From a virus, in the IMG/VR virus record IMGVR_UViG_3300042197_000124, positions 1 through 21,853 of that record: DNA of 21,853 nucleotides; one strand, written 5' to 3'. Made by a program: the position numbers and the translations under genes. Positions 1-5,632 of the stretch are shown in pieces (the stretch's first letter is position 1; each line of letters starts with the position of its first letter). Below the pieces are notes generated by a model that saw only the letters and a program-made list of their open reading frames with translations, was not told the origin of the DNA and made no database searches.

Positions 1-2
1 CC

Positions 3-251
3 TGCAAGACTGATCAATGGATGCGAGGCGGTGGGCAGTTCATACCTCACGCATCGACCTGGCTCAGAGGCGAACGCTGGGAAGACGAACACGAAGTCAT
101 TCTCCCCGGAGTCGTAAACGAAAAGCCTTGGCATGAGACCGCCAGCGGCATCGAGGCCAAGGGCCGAGAGCTGGGTCTGACTCCCGATCAATTCGCATCT
201 TGGCCAGCATTCAAGCAGGCCGTCATGCATCAAGTGATGAGGGCCGCATGA
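3..251 (+). CDS. Phage replication protein, C-terminal fragment (5' end outside window)
   Basis: The frame is open from the first bases of the window, so only the last 82 residues are present; the ATG at 21 is probably internal. The visible part contains IPHASTWLRGERWEDE, which resembles the C-terminal signature (IPHPsTWLn-x-RWED) of phage replication-initiation or replisome-organiser proteins. It then has a short charged tail, WHETASGIEAKGRELGL. Such proteins bind the phage origin and load the host helicase, but that function is inferred from the family and no catalytic part is visible here. Its TGA (249-251) is interleaved with the starts of the next two reading frames (ATG at 248 and ATG at 252), so translation is probably coupled. 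It is the first visible member of the plus-strand early operon. Confidence 0.7.
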   Translation, partial: CKTDQWMRGGGQFIPHASTWLRGERWEDEHEVILPGVVNEKPWHETASGIEAKGRELGLTPDQFASWPAFKQAVMHQVMRAA

Positions 252-254
252 ATG
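239..254 (+). promoter_or_regulatory. Shared ribosome binding site with two interleaved start codons
   Basis: GAGGG at 239-243 is the only SD-like sequence. It lies 4 nt before the methyltransferase ATG (248) and 8 nt before a second ATG (252) in another frame. The stop TGA of the upstream gene sits at 249-251 between them. The spacing suits the second start at least as well as the first, so one site may feed two frames. Confidence 0.5.
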
Positions 255-1080
255 AGTTGGCTCTTTTCGCAGGCGCTGGTGGAGGAATACTTGGGGGACA
301 CCTCCTTGGATGGCGAACAGTCTGTGCAGTCGAGTGGGAGCCTTACCCAGCAAGCGTATTGTGCGCCCGACAAAATGACGGAATTCTCCCGCCTTTCCCG
401 ATTTGGGATGATGTTCAAACCTTTGACGGAAGACCGTGGCGAGGAATTGTTGATGTCGTATCTGGCGGATTTCCATGCCAAGACATCAGTATCGCAGGAA
501 GGGGCGCAGGACTCGACGGAGAGTCTAGTTCAATGTGGTATCACATGGCAAGGGTGGTTAGCGAAGTTCGACCCAGATTCGTATTTGTGGAAAACAGCCC
601 AATGCTCCTTCATAGAGGAATCGGGCGAGTCCTTGGAGACCTTTCCTGCCTCGGGTATGACAGTAAATGGGCTGTTATGGGAGCGGCAGATGTTGGCGCA
701 CCGCACCAGCGTGACCGCATCTGGATTGTGGCGAACTCCAGACACGGGGGGGGGGGGACAAGCGGTCTGCTCAAACAGGGCAAGAATCGTCGAGAGAATG
801 GGCAGCCAATCCAGATCAGACTGGTGGATCAAGTGAACAACCCGAGACTCTGGCCTACACCAGTCAAGAGGATGTACAAAGACAACGGAAGTCCGTCGGA
901 ATACGAGCGCAACGAGACGCCCCTAGCGGCACAGGTTGGTGGGCCTCTGAACCCGCCTTGGACAGAGTGGCTCATGGGGTGGCCGCTAGGGTGGACAGAC
1001 TTAAAGCCATTGGAAATGGACAAGTTCCAGAAGTGGCTAGACGAGCATGGGAGGTATTAAGTGAATCCACAAGAATATGA
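248..1080 (+). CDS. DNA cytosine-C5 methyltransferase, frame broken at a run of 12 G
   Basis: This enzyme would transfer a methyl group from S-adenosylmethionine to cytosine C5, typically protecting phage DNA from host restriction. Residues 1-166 show the ordered C5-methylase motifs: I (LFAGAGGG, 6-13), AVEWEPY (27-33), IV with the catalytic Cys (GGFPCQDIS, Cys77), VI (ENS, 115-117) and VIII (QRDRIWIVAN, 154-163). As written, the frame then runs through GGGG into an unrelated C-terminus and stops at 1060. The expected C-terminal motif X (AIGNGQVP, 1006-1029), within VDRLKAIGNGQVPEVARRAW, is one register away and stops at 1080. One extra base in the G run (746-757), or two fewer, joins the two parts; 13 G gives 277 aa. 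I chose ATG 248, which overlaps the upstream stop as ATGA, because it starts directly before motif I. No cognate restriction enzyme is visible, so an orphan protective methylase is likely. Confidence 0.85.
252..1060 (+). CDS. Long overlapping frame inside the methyltransferase gene, hypothetical
   Basis: A frame opened by ATG 252, one base after the upstream stop, runs without a stop to the G run; as written it ends soon after, at 836. With 13 G it would instead continue into the frame that carries LWPTPVKRMYKDNG and NPPWTEWLMGWPLGWTDLKP and stop at 1060, giving 269 aa. Its N-terminus is MSWLFSQALVEEYLGD. It is rich in Trp, Ser, Leu and Thr, with no obvious catalytic motif, signal peptide or membrane segment. 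The LWRTPDT and LWPTP motifs and the EWLMGWPLGWTDLKPL tail look familiar to me from unannotated phage proteins encoded around such methylases, but this is memory and not a search. The boundaries fit the operon: it starts after the previous stop and ends directly before the GTG of the next gene at 1061. It could still be a passive by-product of the conserved methylase sequence. Confidence 0.45.
746..757 (+). repeat. Homopolymer run of 12 G in the coding sequence
   Basis: Twelve consecutive G encode four Gly codons in the methylase frame. It is by far the longest homopolymer noticed in the window. It lies exactly where both the methylase frame and the overlapping frame must change register by one base to reach their expected C-termini. 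Runs like this slip easily during replication and are also a common site of sequencing error. Confidence 0.95.
1049..1063 (+). promoter_or_regulatory. Strong ribosome binding site that decides a GTG start
   Basis: GGGAGGT (1049-1055) lies 5 nt upstream of GTG 1061, directly after the TAA at 1058-1060. No ATG in this frame gives a comparable site until deep inside the gene, so GTG is the likely start. Confidence 0.7.
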
Positions 1081-1228
1081 GATCGCAAGACTACGCCATG
1101 ATCTTGTTGCGGCAGAGACCGAGATCCGTGAGCTGCGGAAAAAAGTCATCGACCAGATCCTCGAGTACGCAAAACTTGAGGGAGTCTCCATGCAAGACCT
1201 CATTCGGATAATGAAGGCAATGCGATGA
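1061..1228 (+). CDS. Small coiled-coil protein, 55 aa, unknown function
   Basis: A short frame from GTG 1061, with the strong site GGGAGGT in front, to TGA 1226-1228. The product starts VNPQEYEIARLRHDLV. It is strongly helical and charged, with a heptad-like pattern (IARLRHDLVAAETEIRELRK), so a short coiled coil over most of its length is likely. It overlaps the ninB start by ATGA (1225-1228). If the methylase frame is restored, it also overlaps the methylase end by 20 nt. I do not recognise a family. Small coiled-coil proteins in this position of recombination operons may be partners of neighbouring enzymes, but nothing in the sequence shows which one. Confidence 0.7.
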   Translation: MNPQEYEIARLRHDLVAAETEIRELRKKVIDQILEYAKLEGVSMQDLIRIMKAMR

Positions 1229-1614
1229 AGGTCTTCATTCTCTCTCACCAACAGGCCCGACAAAACGCCCTCAGAGCCGTTGCGGAAGCGCCAGAAGGGT
1301 ATGAGGTCAGGATCGCCGAGAAAAGACGCTCACTGGACCAAAACGCCCACCTTTGGGCAGTCTTGACCGATATATCTCAGCAAGTCGAGTGGCACGGCCA
1401 GTTCTTGTCTCCAGAGGACTGGAAGCACATTCTGACCGCGGGACTCAAACGCGAACAGAGGATGGCGCCAGGCATCAACGGTGGCTGGGTGGTTCTTGGT
1501 CTGTCGACCAGCAAAATGACCAAGAGCGAGTTCTCGGACCTTCTTGAGCTGGCCTATGCATTCGGATCAGAGAAAGGGGTGCAATTTGAACTATCGCAAC
1601 AAGAAACTGCTTGA
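1225..1614 (+). CDS. ninB: NinB-like recombination mediator
   Basis: The 129-aa product matches the NinB (Orf of lambda) family in length and core pattern. It has RRSLDQNAHLWAVLTDIS (about 34-51), then a WHG-x-LSPEDWK segment, APGINGGWVVLGLSTSKMTK, and a final FGSEKGVQF. Family members are single-strand DNA-binding recombination mediators that help load recombinase onto SSB-coated DNA, functionally similar to RecFOR. The location agrees, because SSB and a RecB-like exonuclease are encoded just downstream. The start ATG 1225 overlaps the upstream stop as ATGA. The 3' end overlaps the next gene, whose TTG start lies at 1586. Confidence 0.85.
   Translation: MKVFILSHQQARQNALRAVAEAPEGYEVRIAEKRRSLDQNAHLWAVLTDISQQVEWHGQFLSPEDWKHILTAGLKREQRMAPGINGGWVVLGLSTSKMTKSEFSDLLELAYAFGSEKGVQFELSQQETA
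1573..1588 (+). promoter_or_regulatory. Ribosome binding site for a TTG start inside ninB
   Basis: AAAGGGG (1573-1579) is 6 nt upstream of TTG 1586. The alternative ATG at 1544 lies deep inside ninB, has no comparable site, and would add 14 residues that are only ninB read in another frame. Confidence 0.6.
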
Positions 1615-1879
1615 GGCCGTGAGGCAACTTCCCTGCACCGTCTGCGGCATCGAGGATGGAACCGTGGTCGCGGCCCACTCCAACCAGCTGCGCCACGGGA
1701 AGGGAAAGGGAATCAAGGCCCACGACTGGGCAATCGCGGCCATGTGCCATGCCTGTCATTCCCAAATCGACCAAGGCAAAGACCTCGATAAAGGCACCCG
1801 GTTCGGTCTCTGGGACAGGGCATTTGAGCGCACTTTGCAACTATTGTGGGAAAGAGGCATAATAGAAGTTCGCAAGTAA
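1586..1879 (+). CDS. Small Cys/His zinc protein, HNH-like (DUF1364/NinF-type nuclease family)
   Basis: From TTG 1586 the product has 97 residues. It carries a zinc-knuckle pattern: Cys17-x2-Cys20 (LPCTVCG), then AAHSNQLRHGKGKGIKAHD (His31, His37, His46), then MCHACHSQID with Cys54-x2-Cys57-His58. This resembles the HNH-like phage proteins annotated as DUF1364 or NinF/recombination nuclease. In those, AH followed by a CxxCH motif near a second pair of cysteines is typical. The likely role is a DNA nuclease or structure-specific protein in phage recombination, next to NinB. The nuclease activity is inferred, not shown. The start is TTG because the SD-like AAAGGGG is well placed and the first residues (LNYRNKKLLEAV) begin the typical N-terminal helix. 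Confidence 0.7.
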   Translation: MNYRNKKLLEAVRQLPCTVCGIEDGTVVAAHSNQLRHGKGKGIKAHDWAIAAMCHACHSQIDQGKDLDKGTRFGLWDRAFERTLQLLWERGIIEVRK

Positions 1880-1896
1880 ACACTGAAAGGAAGAAA

Positions 1897-2667
1897 ATGG
1901 AAATCAAGCACGCGAAGGAAAGTGGACACTGGTATACGCGAGAGGGTGAGCCTGCCTACACAGTCAAGTCGACCAAGGGTGAGGACCGCCCGACGACGTT
2001 GAGGGATGCTAGGAAGCTCAATCTTGTCCCTTCTGTCACCACGATTCTTGGGGTGGCCGCAAAGCCTGGGCTGGAGATTTGGAAGCAGAATCAGGTTCTA
2101 TTGTCTGCCCTGACCTTACCGAAACAAGATGGCGAGTCAGAGTCCGATTGGGTCAATCGAATCATTGAGGACTCAAAAGAGCAGGGAAGAATGGCTGCTG
2201 ACTTCGGCACTCAGATCCATGCCGCGATCCAATCGCACTTTGAGGGCGAATCATACGACCCCGAATTTAAGGGTTATGTCGAAGGCGCTGTCGCGGCCAT
2301 CTCGAGTCACTTCAATGATTGGGAGTGGATCTCAGAGAAGTCTTTTTGCCATGAACTTGGATTCGGTGGGAAGTGTGATCTGCACGTTCCAGCCGCTTAC
2401 AGAGTCGAGGGGTTTGTCGTTGATATCAAGACCAAAGATTTTGGGCCAGAAGATAAGGTCTCTGGCTACGACGAACACCTATTGCAACTTGCGGCCTATC
2501 GGATGGGACTCGGAATCCCAATCGCACGTTGCGCCAACGTATTTGTCAGTCGCAGTCACCCAGGGCTTGCTCACGTTGTTGAGTGGGATCAAGAAGACTT
2601 GGACCGCGGCTGGCAGATGTTCGTCAAGCTCCTTGAGTTTTGGCAATTGAAAAGCAACCATAGATAA
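1897..2667 (+). CDS. RecB-like PD-(D/E)XK exonuclease
   Basis: The 256-aa product belongs to the PD-(D/E)XK nuclease superfamily, in the group of phage RecB/Cas4-like exonucleases. Visible elements are a GTQIHAAI helix (about 104-111), GGKCDLHV with Asp161, VVDIKTKD with Asp176 and Lys178, and QLAAY (197-201), the QxxxY motif typical of RecB-type nucleases. The N-terminal part (VPSVTTILGVAAKPGLEIW) is typical of phage members that begin with a short helical domain. It probably resects double-strand ends for single-strand annealing or recombination with the NinB and SSB encoded next to it. Starting at ATG 1897 gives the leader GAAAGGAAGAAA directly upstream; an earlier in-frame ATG at 1846 lies inside the previous gene and is less likely. 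Confidence 0.85.
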   Translation: MEIKHAKESGHWYTREGEPAYTVKSTKGEDRPTTLRDARKLNLVPSVTTILGVAAKPGLEIWKQNQVLLSALTLPKQDGESESDWVNRIIEDSKEQGRMAADFGTQIHAAIQSHFEGESYDPEFKGYVEGAVAAISSHFNDWEWISEKSFCHELGFGGKCDLHVPAAYRVEGFVVDIKTKDFGPEDKVSGYDEHLLQLAAYRMGLGIPIARCANVFVSRSHPGLAHVVEWDQEDLDRGWQMFVKLLEFWQLKSNHR

Positions 2668-2676
2668 AGGAAGAAA

Positions 2677-3063
2677 ATGAGTTCAGTCAATAAAACCATT
2701 CTGATCGGGAGGTTGGGCGCAGATCCTGAGAAGCGATCCATGCCCGATGGGACCGCGGTCTGCAACTTCAACTTGGCGACCTCGACTATCTCCAACAAAA
2801 ACGGAGAGAGAAAAGAGTTCACCGAGTGGCATAAGTGCAGCGCCTTCAACAAGGCCGCGGAGATAGCTGGGGAATACTTGAAGAAAGGCTCTCAGGTCTT
2901 CGTAGAAGGCTCTAACAGGACGCGAAAGTGGACTGATAAGGATGGGCAAGAGCGATACACCACAGAGGTCGTGGTGGGCCGTCTGGTCCTTCTTGGGGGG
3001 AAGTCTGATTCGTCACAGGCTTCCAAATCTGTTGATTTTGATGACGACATCCCAGGTTTTTAA
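2677..3063 (+). CDS. ssb: Single-stranded DNA-binding protein
   Basis: The 128-aa product is a typical bacterial/phage SSB. It begins [19 protein letters not shown], continues through the OB fold with [31 protein letters not shown] and [19 protein letters not shown], and ends in the acidic tip DFDDDIPGF. It coats and protects single-stranded DNA during replication and recombination. The acidic tip normally recruits partner proteins; here the last residues are IPGF rather than the common IPF. The linker is short, so the whole protein is smaller than the roughly 178-aa E. coli SSB. It follows the exonuclease after 9 nt, and the leader TAAAGGAAGAAA uses the stop codon of that gene as part of the SD region. 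Confidence 0.95.
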   Translation: MSSVNKTILIGRLGADPEKRSMPDGTAVCNFNLATSTISNKNGERKEFTEWHKCSAFNKAAEIAGEYLKKGSQVFVEGSNRTRKWTDKDGQERYTTEVVVGRLVLLGGKSDSSQASKSVDFDDDIPGF

Positions 3064-3066
3064 CTC

Positions 3067-3099
3067 GAAAGGAAAGTAATCATGGAAGGAAAGAAAATG
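3067..3099 (+). promoter_or_regulatory. Two successive ribosome binding sites before two in-frame ATGs
   Basis: GAAAGGAAAG (3067-3076) precedes ATG 3082 by 5 nt, and GGAAGGAAAG (3084-3093) precedes ATG 3097 by 3 nt. Both ATGs are in the same frame. The second leader closely resembles those of the two preceding genes (1885-1899 and 2665-2679). Confidence 0.55.
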
Positions 3100-3354
3100 T
3101 TCGCCTACGTCGCGCTCTGCGCTCTCGGTATCGTCACCGCGGGTTGCTCGTCTCTGCCTGGTTCAGGGCCGATGACCAGCTCTGGGGAGTCTGTCTTGAT
3201 GGTCGAGAAAGAGTCCTACGCAATGAGCAGGCAGCAAGTCATCCAAGCAATCACGGAATGCCGTAGCGCAGGGCTTCGGTCTTATGTGATCTACGGGAAG
3301 CGGTTCGTCAACCAGCGGCCAGCTGACGTTGTCGTCGATGTGACCTGTTATTAG
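3082..3354 (+). CDS. Small putative lipoprotein, last gene of the early operon
   Basis: The product is 90 aa from ATG 3082 or 85 aa from ATG 3097. It has a basic start (MEGKKM), a hydrophobic segment FAYVALCALGIVTAG, and a Cys in TAGCSS. This suits a type II signal peptide, although Thr at position -3 of the lipobox is not the usual Leu. The mature part is short and polar, with one more Cys pair candidate (TECRSAG and DVTCY). It was probably exported and acylated, acting in the cell envelope. Small phage lipoproteins can block superinfection or support lysis, but I see nothing that decides between these. It follows the SSB stop by 18 nt and is the last gene before the convergent late arm. Confidence 0.7.
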   Translation: MEGKKMFAYVALCALGIVTAGCSSLPGSGPMTSSGESVLMVEKESYAMSRQQVIQAITECRSAGLRSYVIYGKRFVNQRPADVVVDVTCY

Positions 3355-3360
3355 AAGGGT

Positions 3361-3432
3361 GCGGGGTTGACCAAATTCGGCAGGAGAATGTGTGTGCATT
3401 GACCGAATCTTTGGACTATGGGCCAACCCCGC
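3361..3432. other. Nested inverted repeat between the two convergent operons
   Basis: The 82-base gap between the convergent arms (3355-3436) has no gene. It contains an outer stem GCGGGGTTG (3361-3369) with CAACCCCGC (3424-3432). Next come an inner stem CCAA+ATTCGG (3371-3380) with CCGAAT (3403-3408) and TTGG (3411-3414), and a small inner hairpin AATG/CATT (3387-3390, 3397-3400). There is no T-run behind either end, so it is not a classical intrinsic terminator. It could be a bidirectional transcription brake, a processing site or a structured RNA. Confidence 0.5.
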
Positions 3433-3436
3433 AAAA

Positions 3437-3808
3437 CTAATAACTCCAGATGGTAGGCCTTGCTCCGTCCGTCAGATCATCAAGGTGCAAAAATCTCTTG
3501 TCACCTTTCTGCTGAACCCCAATCCCCTTGAAATTCATATCAAGCGCAATAGATAGGATTCTATGGGCATCAGCTCCTTGGACTCCAATGTCTGCTGCCA
3601 TGCCCGTGCTGTGCGGCCCAGGAGCGCTCTTAGTGGCCTCGATGGGGTGCTGTGGGCATCGGTAGCCAGAGGTGATCGTCATAGGCTTCTTGAACCGATC
3701 TCGAAGTATCTGAAGGCGGTGCATGAAGTCTGGTTCCATCTTGACTTGGCCACAATGCCTGCAAGCGAACTCAGACTCCTTAAAGTTCGGATACCGCCCC
3801 CAATCCAT
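3437..3808 (-). CDS. Endolysin, M15 family peptidase (L-Ala-D-Glu or D-Ala-D-Ala type)
   Basis: The 123-aa product is a compact zinc peptidase of the M15 family (M15_3 type), which cuts peptide bonds in peptidoglycan. Visible features are SGYRCPQHP (47-55), the zinc ligands His66 and Asp73 in HSTGMAAD (H-x6-D), His108 in FLHLDD with a likely catalytic Asp110, and the usual final aromatic end IWSY. There is no signal peptide, so release depends on the holin encoded directly upstream in the transcript. The ATG overlaps the holin stop by one base (TAATG). It is the last gene of the late operon. The length is close to single-domain phage M15 endolysins. Confidence 0.88.
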   Translation of the reverse strand: MDWGRYPNFKESEFACRHCGQVKMEPDFMHRLQILRDRFKKPMTITSGYRCPQHPIEATKSAPGPHSTGMAADIGVQGADAHRILSIALDMNFKGIGVQQKGDKRFLHLDDLTDGARPTIWSY

Positions 3809-4185
3809 TATTTATGCATTCCCTTACGGGCGTAGAAGAGAGTCCGATCACCGAATAGATAGAACCCGATGGCCGCGGCAAAGTTGTCAATGGCATCTGA
3901 AGGAAAGCCAGCAAGCTTACTGTAAGCCCAAGTTCCAAGGACTATGGCCGCAACAGTTGGGCGCATCAGGCGCACGATTGCGTCCACCCAGGGATAAGAA
4001 GGGTTCGAGCCTCCAGCCTCGTTCATGGCCTGGAACATCCGAAGATCGACTTCTCGCATCTGGACGTATTGATCCACCGTCGCAGGCTTGAACTCTGATG
4101 GCGCGAGATATTTATTGATGACGGCCTTGCCTGCTTCAACAGCCAAGGGGCCAAATATCGCGGCAACGCTCAATGGATCAAACAT
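3808..4185 (-). CDS. Putative holin
   Basis: The 125-aa product has hydrophobic stretches at about 4-23, 71-91 and 101-118. The last two are separated by a short loop (KLAGFPSDAIDN) and followed by a basic end (YARKGMHK). The pattern and the position just upstream of the M15 endolysin fit the three-helix phage holin families, which form pores or lesions in the inner membrane and let the endolysin reach the wall. The middle (about 30-65) is polar. It overlaps the upstream gene by 8 nt and the endolysin by one base, so the three genes form a translationally coupled lysis cassette. Functional assignment rests on topology and context. Confidence 0.7.
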   Translation of the reverse strand: MFDPLSVAAIFGPLAVEAGKAVINKYLAPSEFKPATVDQYVQMREVDLRMFQAMNEAGGSNPSYPWVDAIVRLMRPTVAAIVLGTWAYSKLAGFPSDAIDNFAAAIGFYLFGDRTLFYARKGMHK

Positions 4186-4474
4186 TTTTGTCCTCTTTGT
4201 GGTCGAGCTTCTTGAAGATCAAACCAAGCGTCGTGTTGACCGTTCTAAAGCCCTCTTTCATATCGGCCTTAATCTCGTCCATGTCTTTCTGAACGTGACT
4301 CATTGCGTCCTTGAAGTCATCACGCCTCACGAAGTCTTCGTGCATCTTAATATCCATTGCACGAATATCCTTCTTGAGGTCAGTGATCGCGTCCCAGATC
4401 ACCTTGAGAACCCACCCACCAAGGAATCCAGCGACCGCTACAGCCCAATTGAAAACAACCTGGTCGAGCTGCAT
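4178..4474 (-). CDS. Single-pass membrane protein with coiled coil, lysis cassette
   Basis: The 98-aa product has one hydrophobic segment near the N-terminus (VVFNWAVAVAGFLGGWVLKV, about 6-25). A long charged helix with heptad-like spacing follows (about 31-91, for example DLKKDIRAMDIKMHEDF), and the end is KLDHKEDKNV. This is the layout of an inner-membrane spanin (Rz-like) or of an antiholin/accessory holin, but no Rz1-type lipoprotein frame was found in it. It starts directly after the stop of the preceding gene (TGA then ATG, no gap) and overlaps the holin by 8 nt. The role in lysis is inferred from position only. Confidence 0.65.
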   Translation of the reverse strand: MQLDQVVFNWAVAVAGFLGGWVLKVIWDAITDLKKDIRAMDIKMHEDFVRRDDFKDAMSHVQKDMDEIKADMKEGFRTVNTTLGLIFKKLDHKEDKNV

Positions 4475-4825
4475 TCATAGACCCTGACCAGGCGTGATGT
4501 AAATGTCAGCTGCTCCAGTCGAAGAGAACGCAGTAAAGAATGCGTCGCCATTGAATCGAAGGATCTCGACTGCGCCTGGAACCAAGACAATCGTCTTCGT
4601 CGGGGTTAAGGCAGCGATGGCCGCAGCTCGAGCAGTCGCCTGGGCCGCGTTGGCTCCAACACCCAAAAACACGGTCTCCGTGCTGTTGTTGATGATTCGG
4701 TACTGACCATAACCAGTCGAGCCAGCATCAACGCTGATTTGTACTGGATTGGGCGCTGGATTGTCGGCAACGATAAGGTGCGACGGCCCTAGCGGTTGAA
4801 ACGGAAATTGTGATGCTGATGCCAT
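4475..4825 (-). CDS. Small beta-rich hypothetical virion protein, 116 aa
   Basis: This 116-aa product is rich in Ala, Thr, Val and Gly, with alternating polar/hydrophobic strands. An example is QYRIINNSTETVFLGVG followed by an Ala-rich helix and KTIVLVPGAVEILRF. It has no signal peptide, membrane segment or Cys. The pattern suits a small beta-sandwich structural protein such as a fibre tip or decoration protein. I do not recognise the family. The SD-like GGGAG lies at the end of the preceding gene, which stops 2 nt upstream. It sits between the adhesin group and the lysis cassette. Confidence 0.65.
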   Translation of the reverse strand: MASASQFPFQPLGPSHLIVADNPAPNPVQISVDAGSTGYGQYRIINNSTETVFLGVGANAAQATARAAAIAALTPTKTIVLVPGAVEILRFNGDAFFTAFSSTGAADIYITPGQGL

Positions 4826-4827
4826 GA

Positions 4828-5400
4828 TTAGACTCCCAGGTTACCCGCGGCGATGAATTCATCGGCCACAGGACTGATTAAAGAAATGACCGCGTATTGC
4901 CCCATCGTACTCAATAGACCAGAGTAAGAGTTCAGCGTCGCTCCACCAGCTGCCACGGTGACCTTCCCCGCCCCTGCCTGGACAATCGTGCAAGAGAAAC
5001 CAGCTCCAAGACCCGTTGCACAGTCAATGGTGACTGCTGCGCCGTTGGTGCAGTAAATAACCTTTCCGTTGTCGCCAGCTGCCAGAGTTCTGCTTGTGGT
5101 GGATTCAGTAATGATTCCAGCGGCCTTCAATTGAAAAGCCTCGGCCTGGATATTAGTGAAGTTGCCTGTATCGCCACCCTCTACACGCTGCCAAACCGAA
5201 CCGTTGAACACCGCCCAGTCACCAACACCCCAAAGCGTCTGGCCGTTTAGGTTCGTCGATCCAGCGGTGCTGACAACGTAGTAATCACCCTTTTCACCGA
5301 CACTTGAGGCCAGGGTTGGCGTGTTCGTCGCGGCATTCCAAGTGCCTTTGTAATTCAACGCGCCAATCGCATTGATGACGCTTGAGACTGACTTAAGCAT
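4828..5400 (-). CDS. Tail fibre-like accessory protein, 190 aa
   Basis: The N-terminal half carries a module often seen in phage tail fibre proteins: LNYKGTWNAATNTPTLASS, then GDYYVVSTAGSTNLNG and GDWAVFNGSVWQRVEGGD (about 15-75). The second half is a beta-rich repeat type common in virion proteins (LAAGDNGKVIYCTNG, GLGAGFSCTIVQAGAGKVTVAAGG, GQYAVISLISP). It probably sits on the virion surface, perhaps binding glycans or joining another fibre. This is inferred from similarity of pattern; no enzyme motif is visible. The start ATG 5400 has GAGGAAG upstream and overlaps the previous gene by 8 nt. Confidence 0.7.
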   Translation of the reverse strand: MLKSVSSVINAIGALNYKGTWNAATNTPTLASSVGEKGDYYVVSTAGSTNLNGQTLWGVGDWAVFNGSVWQRVEGGDTGNFTNIQAEAFQLKAAGIITESTTSRTLAAGDNGKVIYCTNGAAVTIDCATGLGAGFSCTIVQAGAGKVTVAAGGATLNSYSGLLSTMGQYAVISLISPVADEFIAAGNLGV

Positions 5401-5632
5401 GATTCTTCCTCTCGATGTAGTCTTTCGCCCACTCTAAATCTTTGTTGTAGGCTCCACGACAATGATTGTTCTGCCAGAAATGTAATGCATTGATGATCTT
5501 CATGGCTAGTGGCCACGGCTCTCGATACGAACGACCGCTGATGCTCTCATTCGGATGCCCAAGCAAAAACACGACATTGCACCATTGGCTTGATGCAGAA
5601 ACCACATTTCCCAAATAGGCCACAAAAGTCAT
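5393..5632 (-). CDS. Conserved-looking small phage protein, 79 aa, unknown function
   Basis: From ATG 5632 the product is 79 aa and begins MTFVAYLGNVVSASSQWCN. Later it has SGRSYREPWPLAMKIINALH and a final HCRGAYNKDLEWAKDYIERK. The pattern of a small helical protein with NxVSASSQ and a CRxAYxxDxxWA end looks familiar from short proteins near tail-fibre genes of other phages, but I know no function. The first helix is hydrophobic (VVFLLG) without a clear membrane span. The chosen start overlaps the previous stop as ATGA (5629-5632). A further ATG at 5647 would add five residues and overlap more. Confidence 0.7.
   Translation of the reverse strand: MTFVAYLGNVVSASSQWCNVVFLLGHPNESISGRSYREPWPLAMKIINALHFWQNNHCRGAYNKDLEWAKDYIERKNHA

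Noticed and set aside
3361-3432. The convergent inverted repeat as an intrinsic terminator
   Set aside because: No T-run follows the stem on either strand, and the long nested loop is unlike a standard terminator. It is kept only as a structured element of unknown role.
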